DNA from: Pseudocercospora fijiensis CIRAD86
Lineage: Eukaryota; Ascomycota; Dothideomycetes; Mycosphaerellales; Mycosphaerellaceae
NCBI RefSeq assembly: GCF_000340215.1
Contig: NW_006921533.1
Coordinates: 3,460,273 to 3,524,272 of the forward strand
DNA length: 64,000 bases
Reading direction: 5' to 3'
Of the stretch, positions 1 through 10,458 are shown piece after piece; within the stretch, counting starts at the first letter, position 1, and the number at the start of each line of letters is the position of its first letter. The position numbers and the translations under genes were made by a program. The notes beneath the pieces were generated by a model, which searched no databases, was not told the DNA's origin, and worked only from the letters and a program-made list of their open reading frames with translations.

Positions 1-596
1 ATCCTACGCTCGAGCAGAAGCTCTCTCAGCAAGGTAAGACATCCCAAGAGCGAGGGCATCGGCGCAGGCTCCACAGAAGAGAGTCTAGAGGATGAAATCG
101 CCTGCATTTGCCGGGTTGTGCTCGTGCTTCGTGCTTCAATGCCGTACTCGCGAGGCAGGCGTTCGCGAAGTGTCCAAGCTGACGATCGCGCACTCTAGTA
201 CATGATATGGTCAATGCCATAAATGATAGAGACTTCGACTCAAGATCACAGCCCTGGACGCGAACCACACGCGACTTTGTAGCTTCTACTTGTTTTGCTG
301 AGTTGCCGCCCAAGACCACAAATCTGGAAGACTTCTTGCATTTTATGCAATGGTACACCTCTTTCAATCCGACGTACAAGCTCCACGTCAGAGATATCGG
401 AGTCACGTTGAATGATAAAGGGAGCAAGGCTGGTCTCTTTGTAAATTTTGCAATTGCTGGTACACCCGCAGGCACGATTAGATATAGTGTCGGGCTTTTG
501 CAGTGCGAGAAGATGCTGGGAAAGTGGTACTATACAAAGTACCAATGCCTTCCTGGTTTGGTATATGAAGACCAGGACAGTTGCGGTGGATTTTGA
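1..596 (+). CDS. Hypothetical SnoaL-like small protein, 5'-truncated by window edge
   Basis: Only the 3' part is in the window. An exon ends at 33 (reading ...LEQKLSQQ) and is followed by GTAAGA. A 165-nt intron would run 34-198 with acceptor CTCTAG, and the frame then continues V-H-D-M-V-N-A-I-N to a TGA at 594-596. The joined frame is open and the residues on both sides look coding. The C-terminal part has a beta-rich pattern with FLHFMQWY, GLFVNFAIAGTPAG and LLQCEKMLGKWYYTKYQ, which resembles the NTF2/SnoaL-like fold of small fungal polyketide-type proteins. That assignment is inference from pattern only. If the upstream exon is wrong, an ATG at 207 would give a 129-aa protein. It ends 137 nt before the SRP68 start codon on the same strand. 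Confidence 0.5.
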
Positions 597-733
597 CGTG
601 CTGTGGGACTTGCAGTGGTGTGTTGCAGTTGGAGAATGGAGGCTCAAATCAGTATCCACTTTTCCAGACCCCACATTCAAATCCATATTGCTGTTCACTT
701 GACTGCTGCCGTTGACTTGACTCTGTACGCGCC

Positions 734-2638
734 ATGGAGATTACACAGTTTGTCGCCAGCCACCGCGAGGCACTGCTCATCGGCGACTACAATAAATACC
801 GAACACAGCTTTCGCGTCAGCTGCTCGCGACTCGGAAGACACTTGGCCGAGCCACGAACAAAAGAGAGAAATTCGCCGCGAAACCGGTGACGGCAGAAGA
901 CGTTGGCAACAAGCATGAATTCTTACATCTGTTGTTGCTCACATCCGAGCGAGCATGGGCACATGCGATGCACTTGAAGACCACTCATGCCGGCGATGCT
1001 AGTGGGAAAGGATTGACTGGGTCAACACGAAGCCATTTGATTTCCAGGCTGAGCAAAGCGGCAAAGACGGCGCAGCAGATTGTCGGTCTACTAAGAGAGC
1101 AGAGCGCCAAGGCTAGTGCGCAGGATGTGCTGGAGGCACGAGCATATCATGCAACTTTGGCAGGCTCGGAGGAATTTGAGAAGCAGTCGGGAGGACAGCG
1201 GCCGGACGAGGATCGAGAGCGAGGCTGGCAGTCATGTCTGCGCAGCTATTCCCTGGCAAGAGTTGTGTACGCTGCACTACTGGAAAAGGACAAGAAGGAG
1301 ATTTACAGAGAAATCATCACGGGCACTGTGGATCCAACCATCCGATATGCCGCATATCAAGCACGTTTATCGCGGACAATCGCCATTCCGACAGTAGCAA
1401 AGCGATATTTTCCCAAAGACGACAAAGAGCTGGTTGCCGAGGTCGAGAAGATCCACCAGTATGCACTCAAAGACAAACCTGCGCCAAAGGACGACGCCGA
1501 TAAGCAGACCGCACCTCAGGAAATCCCGATTAGCGTCAATTGGAGAGGCCGCAAAGCAAACATCGTGGATGCCTCGATAGGACAAGCTTTGGCCAATGTG
1601 ACCGCTGCTGAAGCCAAGCTCCGCGCTTATCTATCTGCGAATGCCACAGTTGCATCTCGTGATAAGGCTGCTGCATACGATGAGGTCCTTAATGCGTCTC
1701 AGGATGCTGCAGATGCTGCTAAGTCAGCTACCGACGACTTGGAGAAGGAGCGCGTGGATGAGGGCGATGCGCGGATGCAAGATCTTCGCGTGACAAGCCT
1801 TTCGGTCAATTATGATTTGGTATCCTGGCGCGTTGGGAGATATCGAACCCTCATAGGAGAGGACGACGGCTTGACCTTCGAGGCCGAGCAGCAGAAAAGG
1901 CCATCGAGAGCACGCAAGGATGGCACGGAGCATCCCGAGAAGGAGGAGCCAAGAGGGAGAAGGCTCGCAAGGTTGAGAGAGCGTACGGTCTTATACGATG
2001 CCATCACCCAAAGCATTAACTCGGTGAAGGATCTCCGAGGCGCGGTGCGCGACGAGAAATTTGTTGCTGAGCTGGACAGCAAAGCTGCGTATTTCCGTGC
2101 GCTGAAGTGTCTCAACATCTCACACTCGCACGCACTACTTGCCAACCACTTAAACGCCCTAGCTCTTTTGAAGCGTGCACAAGATCTGGTCGCCAACACC
2201 AGCAGCCTTTCAGCAGCGCGCGAAGACGGTGCACCGGCAACACTGGACCTTGATGCGACGACTTTTGCCAAGGCGAAAGGCTACATAGACGCGCTGGTAT
2301 CTCGCATGCATGCTGTGGTCGAGCTGCGCACCTTGGAAGCCAACTCCACAAAGGCTGCAGAGAAGGGCATGACAACTGCAGCTCCGCTCGTTCAGCGTCT
2401 GAACGAGTACCCAGCGCCAGGGCTACAGATCGATCTCAAAAATCTCGTCTCGTATCCTCCCAAGATCGAGCCCGTGCCTGTGAAGCCACTCTATTTGGAC
2501 ATAGCATTCAACTACATAGAGTACCCGGGCAGGACAAGAACAGCCGTGGAGCCGCAGGCACAGCCTATCATCAACGGCATCGAGGAAGCACCATTGCAAC
2601 AGCCGCAGAAGAGAGGCTGGTTTAGCTTTGGCCGGTAA
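734..2638 (+). CDS. SRP68: Signal recognition particle subunit SRP68
   Basis: A single 634-aa exon, close to the usual SRP68 length. SRP68 binds the SRP RNA through its N-terminal helical domain and SRP72 through its C-terminal part, and the heterodimer is needed for co-translational targeting of secretory proteins to the ER. The start MEITQFVASHREALLIGDY and the following basic helices (RTQLSRQLLATRKTLGRAT) are hallmark SRP68 N-terminal sequence. Residues 10-210 form the RNA-binding tetratricopeptide-like domain. The middle is alanine-rich and helical, and the C-terminus is the conserved KRGWFSFGR tail. The ATG at 734 sits directly before the conserved block, so the start is secure. The stop TAA lies inside GGTAAGTTTG, a good splice donor, so a minor isoform with another C-terminus cannot be excluded. 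Confidence 0.95.
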   Translation: MEITQFVASHREALLIGDYNKYRTQLSRQLLATRKTLGRATNKREKFAAKPVTAEDVGNKHEFLHLLLLTSERAWAHAMHLKTTHAGDASGKGLTGSTRSHLISRLSKAAKTAQQIVGLLREQSAKASAQDVLEARAYHATLAGSEEFEKQSGGQRPDEDRERGWQSCLRSYSLARVVYAALLEKDKKEIYREIITGTVDPTIRYAAYQARLSRTIAIPTVAKRYFPKDDKELVAEVEKIHQYALKDKPAPKDDADKQTAPQEIPISVNWRGRKANIVDASIGQALANVTAAEAKLRAYLSANATVASRDKAAAYDEVLNASQDAADAAKSATDDLEKERVDEGDARMQDLRVTSLSVNYDLVSWRVGRYRTLIGEDDGLTFEAEQQKRPSRARKDGTEHPEKEEPRGRRLARLRERTVLYDAITQSINSVKDLRGAVRDEKFVAELDSKAAYFRALKCLNISHSHALLANHLNALALLKRAQDLVANTSSLSAAREDGAPATLDLDATTFAKAKGYIDALVSRMHAVVELRTLEANSTKAAEKGMTTAAPLVQRLNEYPAPGLQIDLKNLVSYPPKIEPVPVKPLYLDIAFNYIEYPGRTRTAVEPQAQPIINGIEEAPLQQPQKRGWFSFGR

Positions 2639-4633
2639 GTTTGCTTGGCCTTAGCCAATTGAGTCGCCCGAGTCCTTGGTCGCAATGCTGTAGCAGCATA
2701 AAGCGTCTGCAAATTCCAGAATTGCAGACGGTGGTCCGTGGATCGCATTGCACTTCGATGCTGCCTGGAGATCTCGAACTGCTTTGCCGCAGGTTGCAGA
2801 TGATGCAACCTCAAGTGGTACTGCAAGAAATACGAGCCTTCCAGCGCCTCTTCCCGGCTGAGTGTATCCGCACGATGGAAGAGCTCGCTCGCTTCAAAAG
2901 CGTTCCTATTCTGGGATCGGCAGACTGGTTGCCAATCATGCAAATAATAATTAGCACCCAATATCGCGTCCATCTTTCTATGGTCTCATATCCTCACACC
3001 TTACGCTGTCAGCAACTCAAGCAGCTCTACCATGCCAAATAGATGACGACAAGTAGGACGCGTGTTCACTTCCTCCAATTTGGCTCCTCGGGCTGCTCAT
3101 GACCAGATTTCTTTGCCAAGAAACCCTTCAGTTAAGCTGCCAGCCAAGCTCACAGGATCCGCTCTCGCGGTCTTACTCTGAAAGGTATCTGCGGCGAAGG
3201 CATGCTATATGGCATGTCGCATTAGGCAAGCGTGTCTATCAGCCCAAAAGCCGTTGGTCGACAGGTTTGGCAACCACCGCGGCTTGCTTGTGGCGTTGCA
3301 CAGTCAGATCGGCACCTGAACTTTCCTCAAATTCCAGATCGACGGGAATAAATTATTATTCGTTCAGCTTCACCAGTGCAGACCCGTTCGCTGAATCAAT
3401 ACAGACAGGCTGCATTCATGCAATAGTAACACATTCAAACGCCTCTGTGGCAGCACGCAACACTGTGGCATCAGAAAACGGTCCCTATAGCTACTCATCT
3501 TCGATTGCCTTTCTCGTTCATCGCAGAATAACGGAACCAGCTTCCAAGTTGCAAACGGGACGGCTTTGCTGAGGTCATTCAGGATTTGCTCCACCTTACC
3601 TTACCCAACCAGGGATCAACTGCCAAGAACTGTTCTCGGAACTTGCACCGACGTGTAGTCTAGATGACAGTCCATCGACTCCATCTTACATGAATGCCTA
3701 TACATAGTACTGGGCTGCCACGTAAAACGAGTGAGGGCTGCTCTCGCAGAACAAGAAGATTCTCTAGCCGATCCTCTACTTGTACTTATGCCCCTCGTGG
3801 TCTACTCGAGCTCTAGCTTCCTGCGCCTACAGTGACATTCTGCGACATTCTGCCCACAATACTTTAAGTCGGCCATGAAGCTGCAGGAACTATGCATGAA
3901 CACGAGCGGGCAATAGATCCTTCTTGGACAGAAACAGCTTGCACCTGGCAACTTGCTCGCACGAATTCCTCTTGACTTGGTGCAGATCAGCGACCGCTGT
4001 CGGCGAACAATCCTTCTTACACATGCAATTCGGAAGCACTGCCAAGAACGGCACAACACACGAAGCATGATGGTGCTCGACAGACGCTAAGCGGTTCCAC
4101 ACCCGAAAAGCTGGATGCGAAGGCTTGCTGGCTACTTTGGACACTATTGAACATTCTATCGTGCAGGTACGGATACCTCAATCAGGCAGCACGGGCTATT
4201 ACAGTGTCTGCGGTGATATGGTATGCCACTCGTTCTGTCCTCCACGTACGCAGAGACTACAGCGGATCACAGTAGCCGCGACTCGTGCTGCGTTCGCAGT
4301 GGTCAATCCGCTGCCTTGGCAGGTGTCAATTCGCTACGAAATTGATGCAAGCCTACTTGGCCAGTATTCGTTTGGCGTAGCAGAGGATCGATGGATTTCA
4401 TCAGGTCTGCGTTCAGGCTCCCGATCCATATTGATGCCGTATTCAGCTGCTTGGTCAATCAGCGATCACGATGATACGATCTCTTGTCTTTGAGTACGTA
4501 TAAGAGTACAGAAAGATCTAAGACCCTCGACAATTCTCAGCATCAGCATTCATTTGGCTTGTACAACACTTCACCTCATCACAACAATCGAAAGTTTCAT
4601 TCGCTTGACTTTCAGATCAACCTTTATTTCACA
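2639..4633. other. Intergenic, no supported gene
   Basis: About 2 kb between SRP68 and the small secreted protein gene. Short open frames occur on both strands (for example plus 3099-3572), but none has a recognisable motif, signal peptide or supporting splice signals. I see no transposon remnant or RNA gene. Confidence 0.6.
4499..4504 (+). promoter_or_regulatory. Possible TATA box of the small secreted protein gene
   Basis: TATAAG lies 130 nt upstream of the ATG at 4634, a plausible distance for a fungal gene with a short 5' leader. The leader between them is rich in CA and TC, as is common around fungal start sites. Position and sequence are the only evidence. Confidence 0.35.
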
Positions 4634-5133
4634 ATGAAGAGCTTTTTGATGGTCGCTGGCCTCGCTGGCCTGGCTCTCGCCAACCCAATTGCAGGCGGTG
4701 GTGGCGGCTGGGGACAGTCGTCGGAATGCGAGGTATAGATGAGCACGGAAGTAATATGTAGCCGCACATTCTGATCTCTTCCAGACCAAGTACGTGACCA
4801 AGTACGAGACCAAGTACGAAACCAAGATTGTACCGACAACATACTAACTACAAGACCGAGACTGAGTACAAGAGTAAGTCATGCACCCTCCCTACCTACT
4901 TCGACTCATTGCTGATCTTGGTTTAAGCTGCTACGGCCACCGTTATTGTATACAAGACTGAGACCGACACTGTTACCTACACTAGGCCAGCCGAGACCAA
5001 GACCAAGACCGCCACAGTGACCGACACAATCACCGAAAAGCCAATAACTAAGTACAAGACTGAGTACAAGACTAAAACCTACACTGCTCCTTGTACCAAG
5101 TCTACAGGCTGGGGCGGAAAGGGCGGCTGGTGA
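4634..5133 (+). CDS. Small secreted Thr/Lys/Tyr-repeat protein
   Basis: Exon 1 (4634-4732) begins MKSFLMVAGLAGLALANPIA, a clean signal peptide with likely cleavage after ALA. It is followed by a Gly-rich stretch and SSECE, then donor GTATAG. The last exon (4928-5133) encodes YKTETDTVTYTRP, ETKTKTATVTDT, KYKTEYKTKTYTAPC and ends GWGGKGGW. Its 5' side is acceptor TTTAAG, after a GTAAGT donor at 4874. The middle is ambiguous. Acceptor CCAG at 4784 opens more KYVTK/KYETK repeats but meets a stop at TAC-TAA. A perfect TACTAAC branch site (4842-4848) followed by AAG (4852-4854) instead allows either one 122-nt intron 4733-4854 or a 25-nt removal 4830-4854, and both keep the frame. I take exon 4855-4873 as the certain part. 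The product is a cell-wall or effector-like protein of unknown function. Confidence 0.65.
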
Positions 5134-5675
5134 GAGAAGGACGGCAAGGGTTGGTCAACATTCCTTGATGTTGAAGTGATGGAGATATTTTTATGATATG
5201 AGTTGGAATGCATCCCCTCACGGCAGGAAGAACATGATCAGACGACATCCCTTATGACGCTCTCTCAAGTAGACCTAATTTGATTTCACGAATGTAAAAA
5301 TTTATTCAAAGACAATTTTGATAACGGCTTGTTGTCTACCATAAGTCCATTTCAGCTTCATTTCTTAACTCATGTGGCCTTCATAAAGGGCACAGGTCAC
5401 GCCAATCGATTGAGTTACGTACTATGTCTTGCGAACATCATTCCGGAACAAGTCTTAAGTTATTTTCTTCAAGTCATTGCTGACACTTAGAAGCTCCGAG
5501 CAACGGCAACGACATTTCCAACCTTGGCGAAGTAGAATCTTGACAGAGAATTTTTCTCAGACGAAGTTTCATGTCATTGTAAGGCCCGTCTATTCAGAAG
5601 CCAGCCTGTGCTCCTCGTAGATGAGCCATCGTGGTCTCGCCTCACCTCTCTGATAATCTTCACTGGTCGAGCGTT
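5134..5675. other. Intergenic between tail-to-tail genes
   Basis: Downstream DNA shared by the secreted-protein gene (plus) and the aldo/keto reductase gene (minus), which converge here. It is moderately AT-rich and holds nothing I can identify beyond probable 3' UTRs. Confidence 0.6.
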
Positions 5676-6880
5676 TTACTCGTGACCAATCGCCTTGGGG
5701 GCTCGCACAAAGGCCATCGGAGCAACAGCGCCAACCAAAACGCTTGGCTCTCCAGTAACATGTGGATCTGCTCCGACGAAGTTATTCGGGAAGCCAGGCT
5801 CGAATGGAACGACGCTCTCCAACTTCTCAATATCCTCACTCGAAAGCTTGATTTCGAGGGCCTTGATATTCTGGTGCAAATGTTCCACCTTTCGTCCTCC
5901 TACGATTGGAAACACGTTAGGTGTCTTGGACATCACATATGCCAGAGCAACGGCTGTTGGAGACTCGACGCCATGTTTGTTACCAACCTCCTCGAGCGCT
6001 GCAGAAATCTTCTCCTCCTGCTCGGTCTGACCTCCGCCCGTGAAGCTTCGGAGACCTTCGTTATTCTTCTTGCGCTCCTCCAGCTGCTTCTTCGATTGGA
6101 ACTTTCCTCCGCCAATAGCATCCCATGGCGCGAGTGCCATGCCCCAGTGACGAGCCATCGGGATGACCTCGCGCTCCATGTCTCTGAGCATGATGTTCCA
6201 GCGACCTTGATAAATACTGAATTGTGTCTTGCCATTCGCCTTGGCATAGGCGTTGGCTGCCGAGACAATATATGCGGGAGTGTCTGAGATACCCAGGTAT
6301 AGGACCTTTCCCTGTTTGACAACGGCATCCAGGGAATCCATCATCTCCTCGATCGAGGTTGTCCAGTCCCACCAGTGGACGTACAGAATGTCTATCCAAT
6401 CAGTCTTGAGCTTCTTCAGGGAGTCCCGCAGAGACATGTGGAGTGATCGCTTGTGGTTTCCACAGTGGTTCACCGTCTTGCCTTTTCCATCTTTTTCGAC
6501 TCGGTAATTCGTGGTGAATTTGGTTGCGATGACCATGAAGTCTAGCATGAAGTCAGCATCGAGATGGCATACGAAGCCGACTAGAGGCAATGGGTACCTC
6601 TGTTCTGCTTCTTTTCCATCCATTCTCCAATCCATTCTTCGCTCTCCTCAGCCTGATAGTTGTTTGCAGTATCGATGAAGTTGCCGCCGGCAGCTTCAAA
6701 AGCATCGAGGAGCTTGAAGGAGTCTTCTTTGCTCATGGATCCCATGAAGTCGTTCCATGCTTGGCCAATCGACATGGCACCAAGCTGCAGGGGAGACACT
6801 CTGATGCCGGCGGTGGACGACAAGACACGATACCGCCCCAGGGGAGTGGCTGGATCGGGAGCTGGCGTAAACATTTCCAT
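5676..6880 (-). CDS. Aldo/keto reductase, aryl-alcohol dehydrogenase / norsolorinic-acid-reductase type
   Basis: Two exons on the minus strand: 6880-6598 and 6541-5676, joined across a 56-nt intron (GTACCC...GCTAG), giving 382 aa. The NADPH-dependent AKR fold shows its catalytic tetrad: Asp and Tyr in [10 protein letters not shown], Lys in VIATKF and His in DILYVHWWD. Later cofactor-side motifs include [20 protein letters not shown] and [12 protein letters not shown]. Length and motifs fit the AKR9 group, which includes yeast AAD enzymes, fungal aryl-alcohol dehydrogenases and NorA/NorB-type proteins of aflatoxin and dothistromin pathways. The substrate cannot be read from sequence, and no polyketide synthase lies nearby, so a biosynthetic cluster role is not supported. 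No signal peptide is present, so the enzyme is probably cytosolic. Confidence 0.9.
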
Positions 6881-7635
6881 CTTGAGTGGCTGTAGACGTG
6901 AGAGGTGTTGTGCAGAGAGAAGACGGTCAACACCGACTATGATGAGGTGCTACATATTGCACCCCGCGCGAAGCAACGTGCCAAGACCGAATCGAGCCTT
7001 ATATAATCCCCAACCTTAAATCCGTTTGCTCGATTTCGACGGGACTCCGACACGACCTTCTTTCGAGAGCACATCATCAACGTGTTATGCATCACTCAGC
7101 ATAGCACTGCCACCGCGGAAAGCACACTGCAGGATCACGCTGCTCAGTCTGTAAGATGCGATGGAGTCTTCTCGGTGAACTAAGCGTGGAAGCCAATGTT
7201 TTGTCGGCGGATTAATGTCCTGAACAGTGATATACAACATATATGTCGGAAGAACTTTACAGCCATAGGAAACAGGACATCGACCGGAAAGGTATCCAGG
7301 CGGCACAATCATCGAGAGCCCGCCGGCACACGCCCGATCGGGCAAGCAGCGTCAATGTTACGATCGACTGCATCTAAAGCTTGGGGTTGAGGCTTGTACA
7401 CACGAAGCTATTCTGGCTGAAGATCCACCAATTCCGGTGCACTAGCTCGGATGTTGTTTGCTGTAGCCAGACACAGTGGCTTTCTGACGAGTGTTCACAC
7501 GCGACACATCTCCTTTGATGTCATCCGAAGTCATGCGTCGATTGCGTATTTCTTGCGAGAGCTCCCAGCTGCACCTCGCATTTTCTCAAGACTTTGATGA
7601 ATTTTGAGTCACGGAACTGATGCACAGGGCTCACG
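6881..7635. other. Divergent promoter region (aldo/keto reductase / transporter)
   Basis: 755 bp between two divergently oriented starts. A minus-strand TATATAA element lies about 120 nt upstream of the reductase ATG. I see no further gene. Confidence 0.55.
7000..7006 (-). promoter_or_regulatory. Possible TATA box of aldo/keto reductase gene
   Basis: Reads TATATAA on the minus strand, about 120 nt upstream of the ATG at 6880. Support is sequence and spacing only. Confidence 0.4.
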
Positions 7636-9074
7636 ATGGCGCGCGAATCGTCTGGAAGCTCGACTTCGAGTTTGCGGCAAGAGTGGCTGGGAGTTTCAAG
7701 GAGTCACGAGAGTGACCTCGAGAAAGACGTACCGATGCAAAGTCAACCAGACAATGCTAGCCAAGCTGATGCTAGGACTTCCAAACCAGAGCCGGCCTCA
7801 CCTGTCGGACGATACAGTGACTCGCCAATTCCAGATGGTGGCCTAAGAGCATGGCTTCAGGTACTCTCGGGATTCATGCTCTAACTTAATTCTTGGGTGA
7901 ATGAGAGAAGGATTTGTCGCCGGAGCCGAACGCTTGCTAATTTGATCTCATCTAGGGCATCGTCACAGCATATGGAGTCTTTCAATCATACTATCGCTCC
8001 TCACCCCTTCGTTCCGAAAGCAATTCGAGTATATCATGGATCGGGACTATACAAGGATTTCTCCTGGCATTCATGACTATATTTGCGGGGCCCATCTTCG
8101 ATCGCGGACACCCACACGTCCTCGTAGCTACAGGCGGTTTCTTGGTCGTATTTGGAACCATGATGACATCTTTGTGCAAGCAAAATTGGCAATTTTTCCT
8201 TGCACAAGGAGTCTGTGTTGGCTTGGGCGCGATCGTGGCTGTAGCGATCCTTTCGGGATGGTTCGAGGGTAGACGTGCCATAGCAACTGGCATTGCCGCA
8301 TGTGGAGCTGCTATCGGCGGAGTCATCTATCCTATCGTTTTCCATCGATTGCAGCCGGTCATTGGCTTTCCATGGGCGGTTAGAGTCATGGCATTCATCA
8401 TGCTCGCAACAACACTTGTCTCGCTGGCAATTGTCAAGATGCGGACAAAGCCTCCGCCTCGACCCAAAATTGTCGACTTCACAGCCTTTCGAGAGCTTTT
8501 GTTTACACTCTTTGCGATCATCTGCTTCGTAGGAAGCATGGGGTTGTATGTGCCTTTCTTCTACATTACGGATTATGCTGCAGAGGTCGAAGGCTTGAAC
8601 CATGAGCTGGCTTTCTACATGCTACCAATCCTCGCATCCGGTGGCATTCTTGGTCGAATCATTCCAGCGGTGCTTGCAGATCGCATTGGTACTTTGCAAG
8701 TACTGGCATTGACGACATCTGTGGCTGCAGCATTGCCTTTCTTCTGGATCCTGGTTAGAAGCTCGACTGGTGGCATCGTCGTCTGGAGCTTGTTCTATGG
8801 CATCTTCAGTGGACCTTTCGTGAGCCTGCGAGCGCCAACCATCGCAGCAATCACTCCGGATATGCGAATTGTAGGGGGTAGATTGGGTATGTCGACCTTT
8901 TGACTAGCGCTTGGTGTGCTCATTGGTAACCCTGTCGCCGGTGCTATTCAAGCGCACGGAAGCTGGGTCGGGATGCAGATATTCGCAGGATGCACACTTG
9001 CCTTGAGTGCAGTATTGACCATAGCTATGATGGTCGTTAAGATGAAACGAGACAATGCAAAACAGTCAGGATGA
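7636..9074 (+). pseudogene. MFS monocarboxylate-type transporter disabled by two nonsense codons
   Basis: Exon 1 (7636-7896) and exon 2 (7956-9074) are joined by a 59-nt intron (GTGAAT...CATCTAG) and would encode 459 residues, a normal size for fungal MCT-like major facilitator proteins. Diagnostic pieces are PDGGLRAWLQVLSGFML, then NSW/GIVTAYGVFQSYY across the splice, FMTIFAGPIFDRGHPH, GWFEGRRAIATGIAACGAA and GVLIGNPVAGAI. Exon 1 has TAA at 7882-7884, where relatives have an aromatic residue before LNSW. Exon 2 has TGA at 8901-8903 in the segment before LALGVLIG. Everything else is in frame, so the lesions look recent. A weaker donor CAG/GTACTC at 7861 would splice out the first stop in frame but also remove part of TM1. 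Sequencing error is a less likely alternative. Confidence 0.75.
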
Positions 9075-9130
9075 GATACTCTAGAAAGCTGCGCACGAAA
9101 TGACATAGTCTGCATTGCCTTCTCAGTCGT

Positions 9131-9514
9131 GCTAATCGTTACAGATCTTCACGTCGTGCTCTCACCTGGAGTGCTCGAGCAAACCTGGAATTCCGGCGTA
9201 CAGCCATTCCGACTCTTTCGCCGCGCTCAACACTGCTTCAATACGTCGTCTTCGACGACATTTGGTGCTCGGCTGACAGGATCGACTCGAGATATACCTT
9301 CGACCGTCAGATAAACCATCCATATGCTCAATGCCAACCTATTGAGCCAAAACAGTCGCTCATGTTCCATACGAGTGGCGATGCAGGCTGTGAAGTAATG
9401 TTGTTCGACGACGAACATTGCATCATGACACCGCCCTGGTATCCTGTAAAAGACACTTGCAACGACAAATACTTCAAAGCAATCTGGGTCAGCTGCGAGT
9501 ATCCAGGGAAGTGA
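9131..9514 (+). pseudogene. Cysteine-rich coding relic or unassigned terminal exon
   Basis: One frame (codons from 9131 to the TGA at 9512-9514) reads like genuine protein: VVFDDIWCSADRIDSRYTF, then MLFDDEHCIMTPPWYPVKD, then FKAIWVSCEYPGK before the stop. It has six cysteines. No ATG or signal peptide precedes it in frame, and the transporter ends only 57 nt upstream. I read it as the 3' part of a cysteine-containing secreted protein that has lost its 5' end, or as a last exon whose partner I cannot place. No family is recognised. Confidence 0.35.
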
Positions 9515-10023
9515 TGGCAAGGACTTCGACCGAGCATTGGAAGATTGGTGGTTGGACATCTGTGTTGTCTTCAGAATCTTTGCGAGGGGACAACATTGTC
9601 AAAGATCGCTCTATTACGAGCAGAGAACACTCACGGGACACTATTCTATGGTCTCGCGGGGACTGTATTCTTGTTCCGGATCCGCACACCGCATCGGATT
9701 TTGCGAGTCGCCCGTGGTCTCTCTTGCCGCGGTACCTGCTACTTCACCGCGACTTGCTTCCGGCGAAGTGTCTCCTTGAAGTCAGTAACCCGACATGCAA
9801 CCCTTATACCAAGACCCTAAAAGAACGGCTTGCAAATGGAGTGGTGGAGCTTAACAAATCAGAAGCCAAAATCTCGGTTATCCCCTGCTATTCTTGGGGC
9901 TAATAAATAACGGGCGGATATAGCATAGCCTGCATACCAAGACCTCGAAGCGAAATATTTAGATTCTGTGCATGCGCGTACCTGCTACGAATGCCTGCCT
10001 GTTCAAACAACAACGCATTTTTC

Positions 10024-10076
10024 TCTAGAAAAAGAAAAGAAAAGAAAAAAAAGAAAAAAAAGAAAAAAAGAAGAAG
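10024..10076 (+). repeat. Homopurine A-rich tract
   Basis: About 50 nt of AAAG/AAAAG-type repeats with no pyrimidines in the core, followed by GAAGAAG. It is a simple repeat that may be length-variable. Confidence 0.85.
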
Positions 10077-10345
10077 CTTTCCCCACGTCGTGTTATATTT
10101 TAAGATTTTGAAGGATCCTAGTCCCCTAGAATCGGAAGGGGACACTGATTTGGAGTTTCTAGAGCGCTTACATGTAATGTTCTTATGCAAGGCAACTCGC
10201 AGCTTCCTCTTCGATGCTCCACACTCGTTTAAATAAACAAATTGGTCGTCGTTGCCCAGTCCGGGTACCGATGCTAGAGTGATGCAAGTAGTGCTCGGGT
10301 GGTTCGATACGCGACGCACTGTCAACGATACTAGTAGCATGCGCA

Positions 10346-10351
10346 TATAAG
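10346..10351 (+). promoter_or_regulatory. Possible TATA box of cutinase gene
   Basis: TATAAG lies 113 nt upstream of the ATG at 10459. Support is position and sequence only. Confidence 0.4.
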
Positions 10352-10458
10352 ACCAGCTCTTCCTCCCCAAAACGCTTCACGTCGCCAACACGTTTCGCCT
10401 CAAGTAGGCTGCTGCCATCTTTACCAGCACTATTTGCCATTCACTCATTATAATCAAG

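Larger units (their letters stand above)
9515..10458. other. Intergenic, low-complexity purine tract included
   Basis: A plus-strand open frame to 9903 exists but has no ATG-led, family-like sequence. From 10024 to 10076 the strand is almost pure A/G. The region just before 10459 is the cutinase promoter. Confidence 0.5.

Noticed and set aside
8886..8906. Possible 21-nt intron (GTATGT...GACTAG) removing the second transporter stop
   Set aside because: Too short to splice, and it would shift the downstream frame out of GVLIGNPVAGAI.
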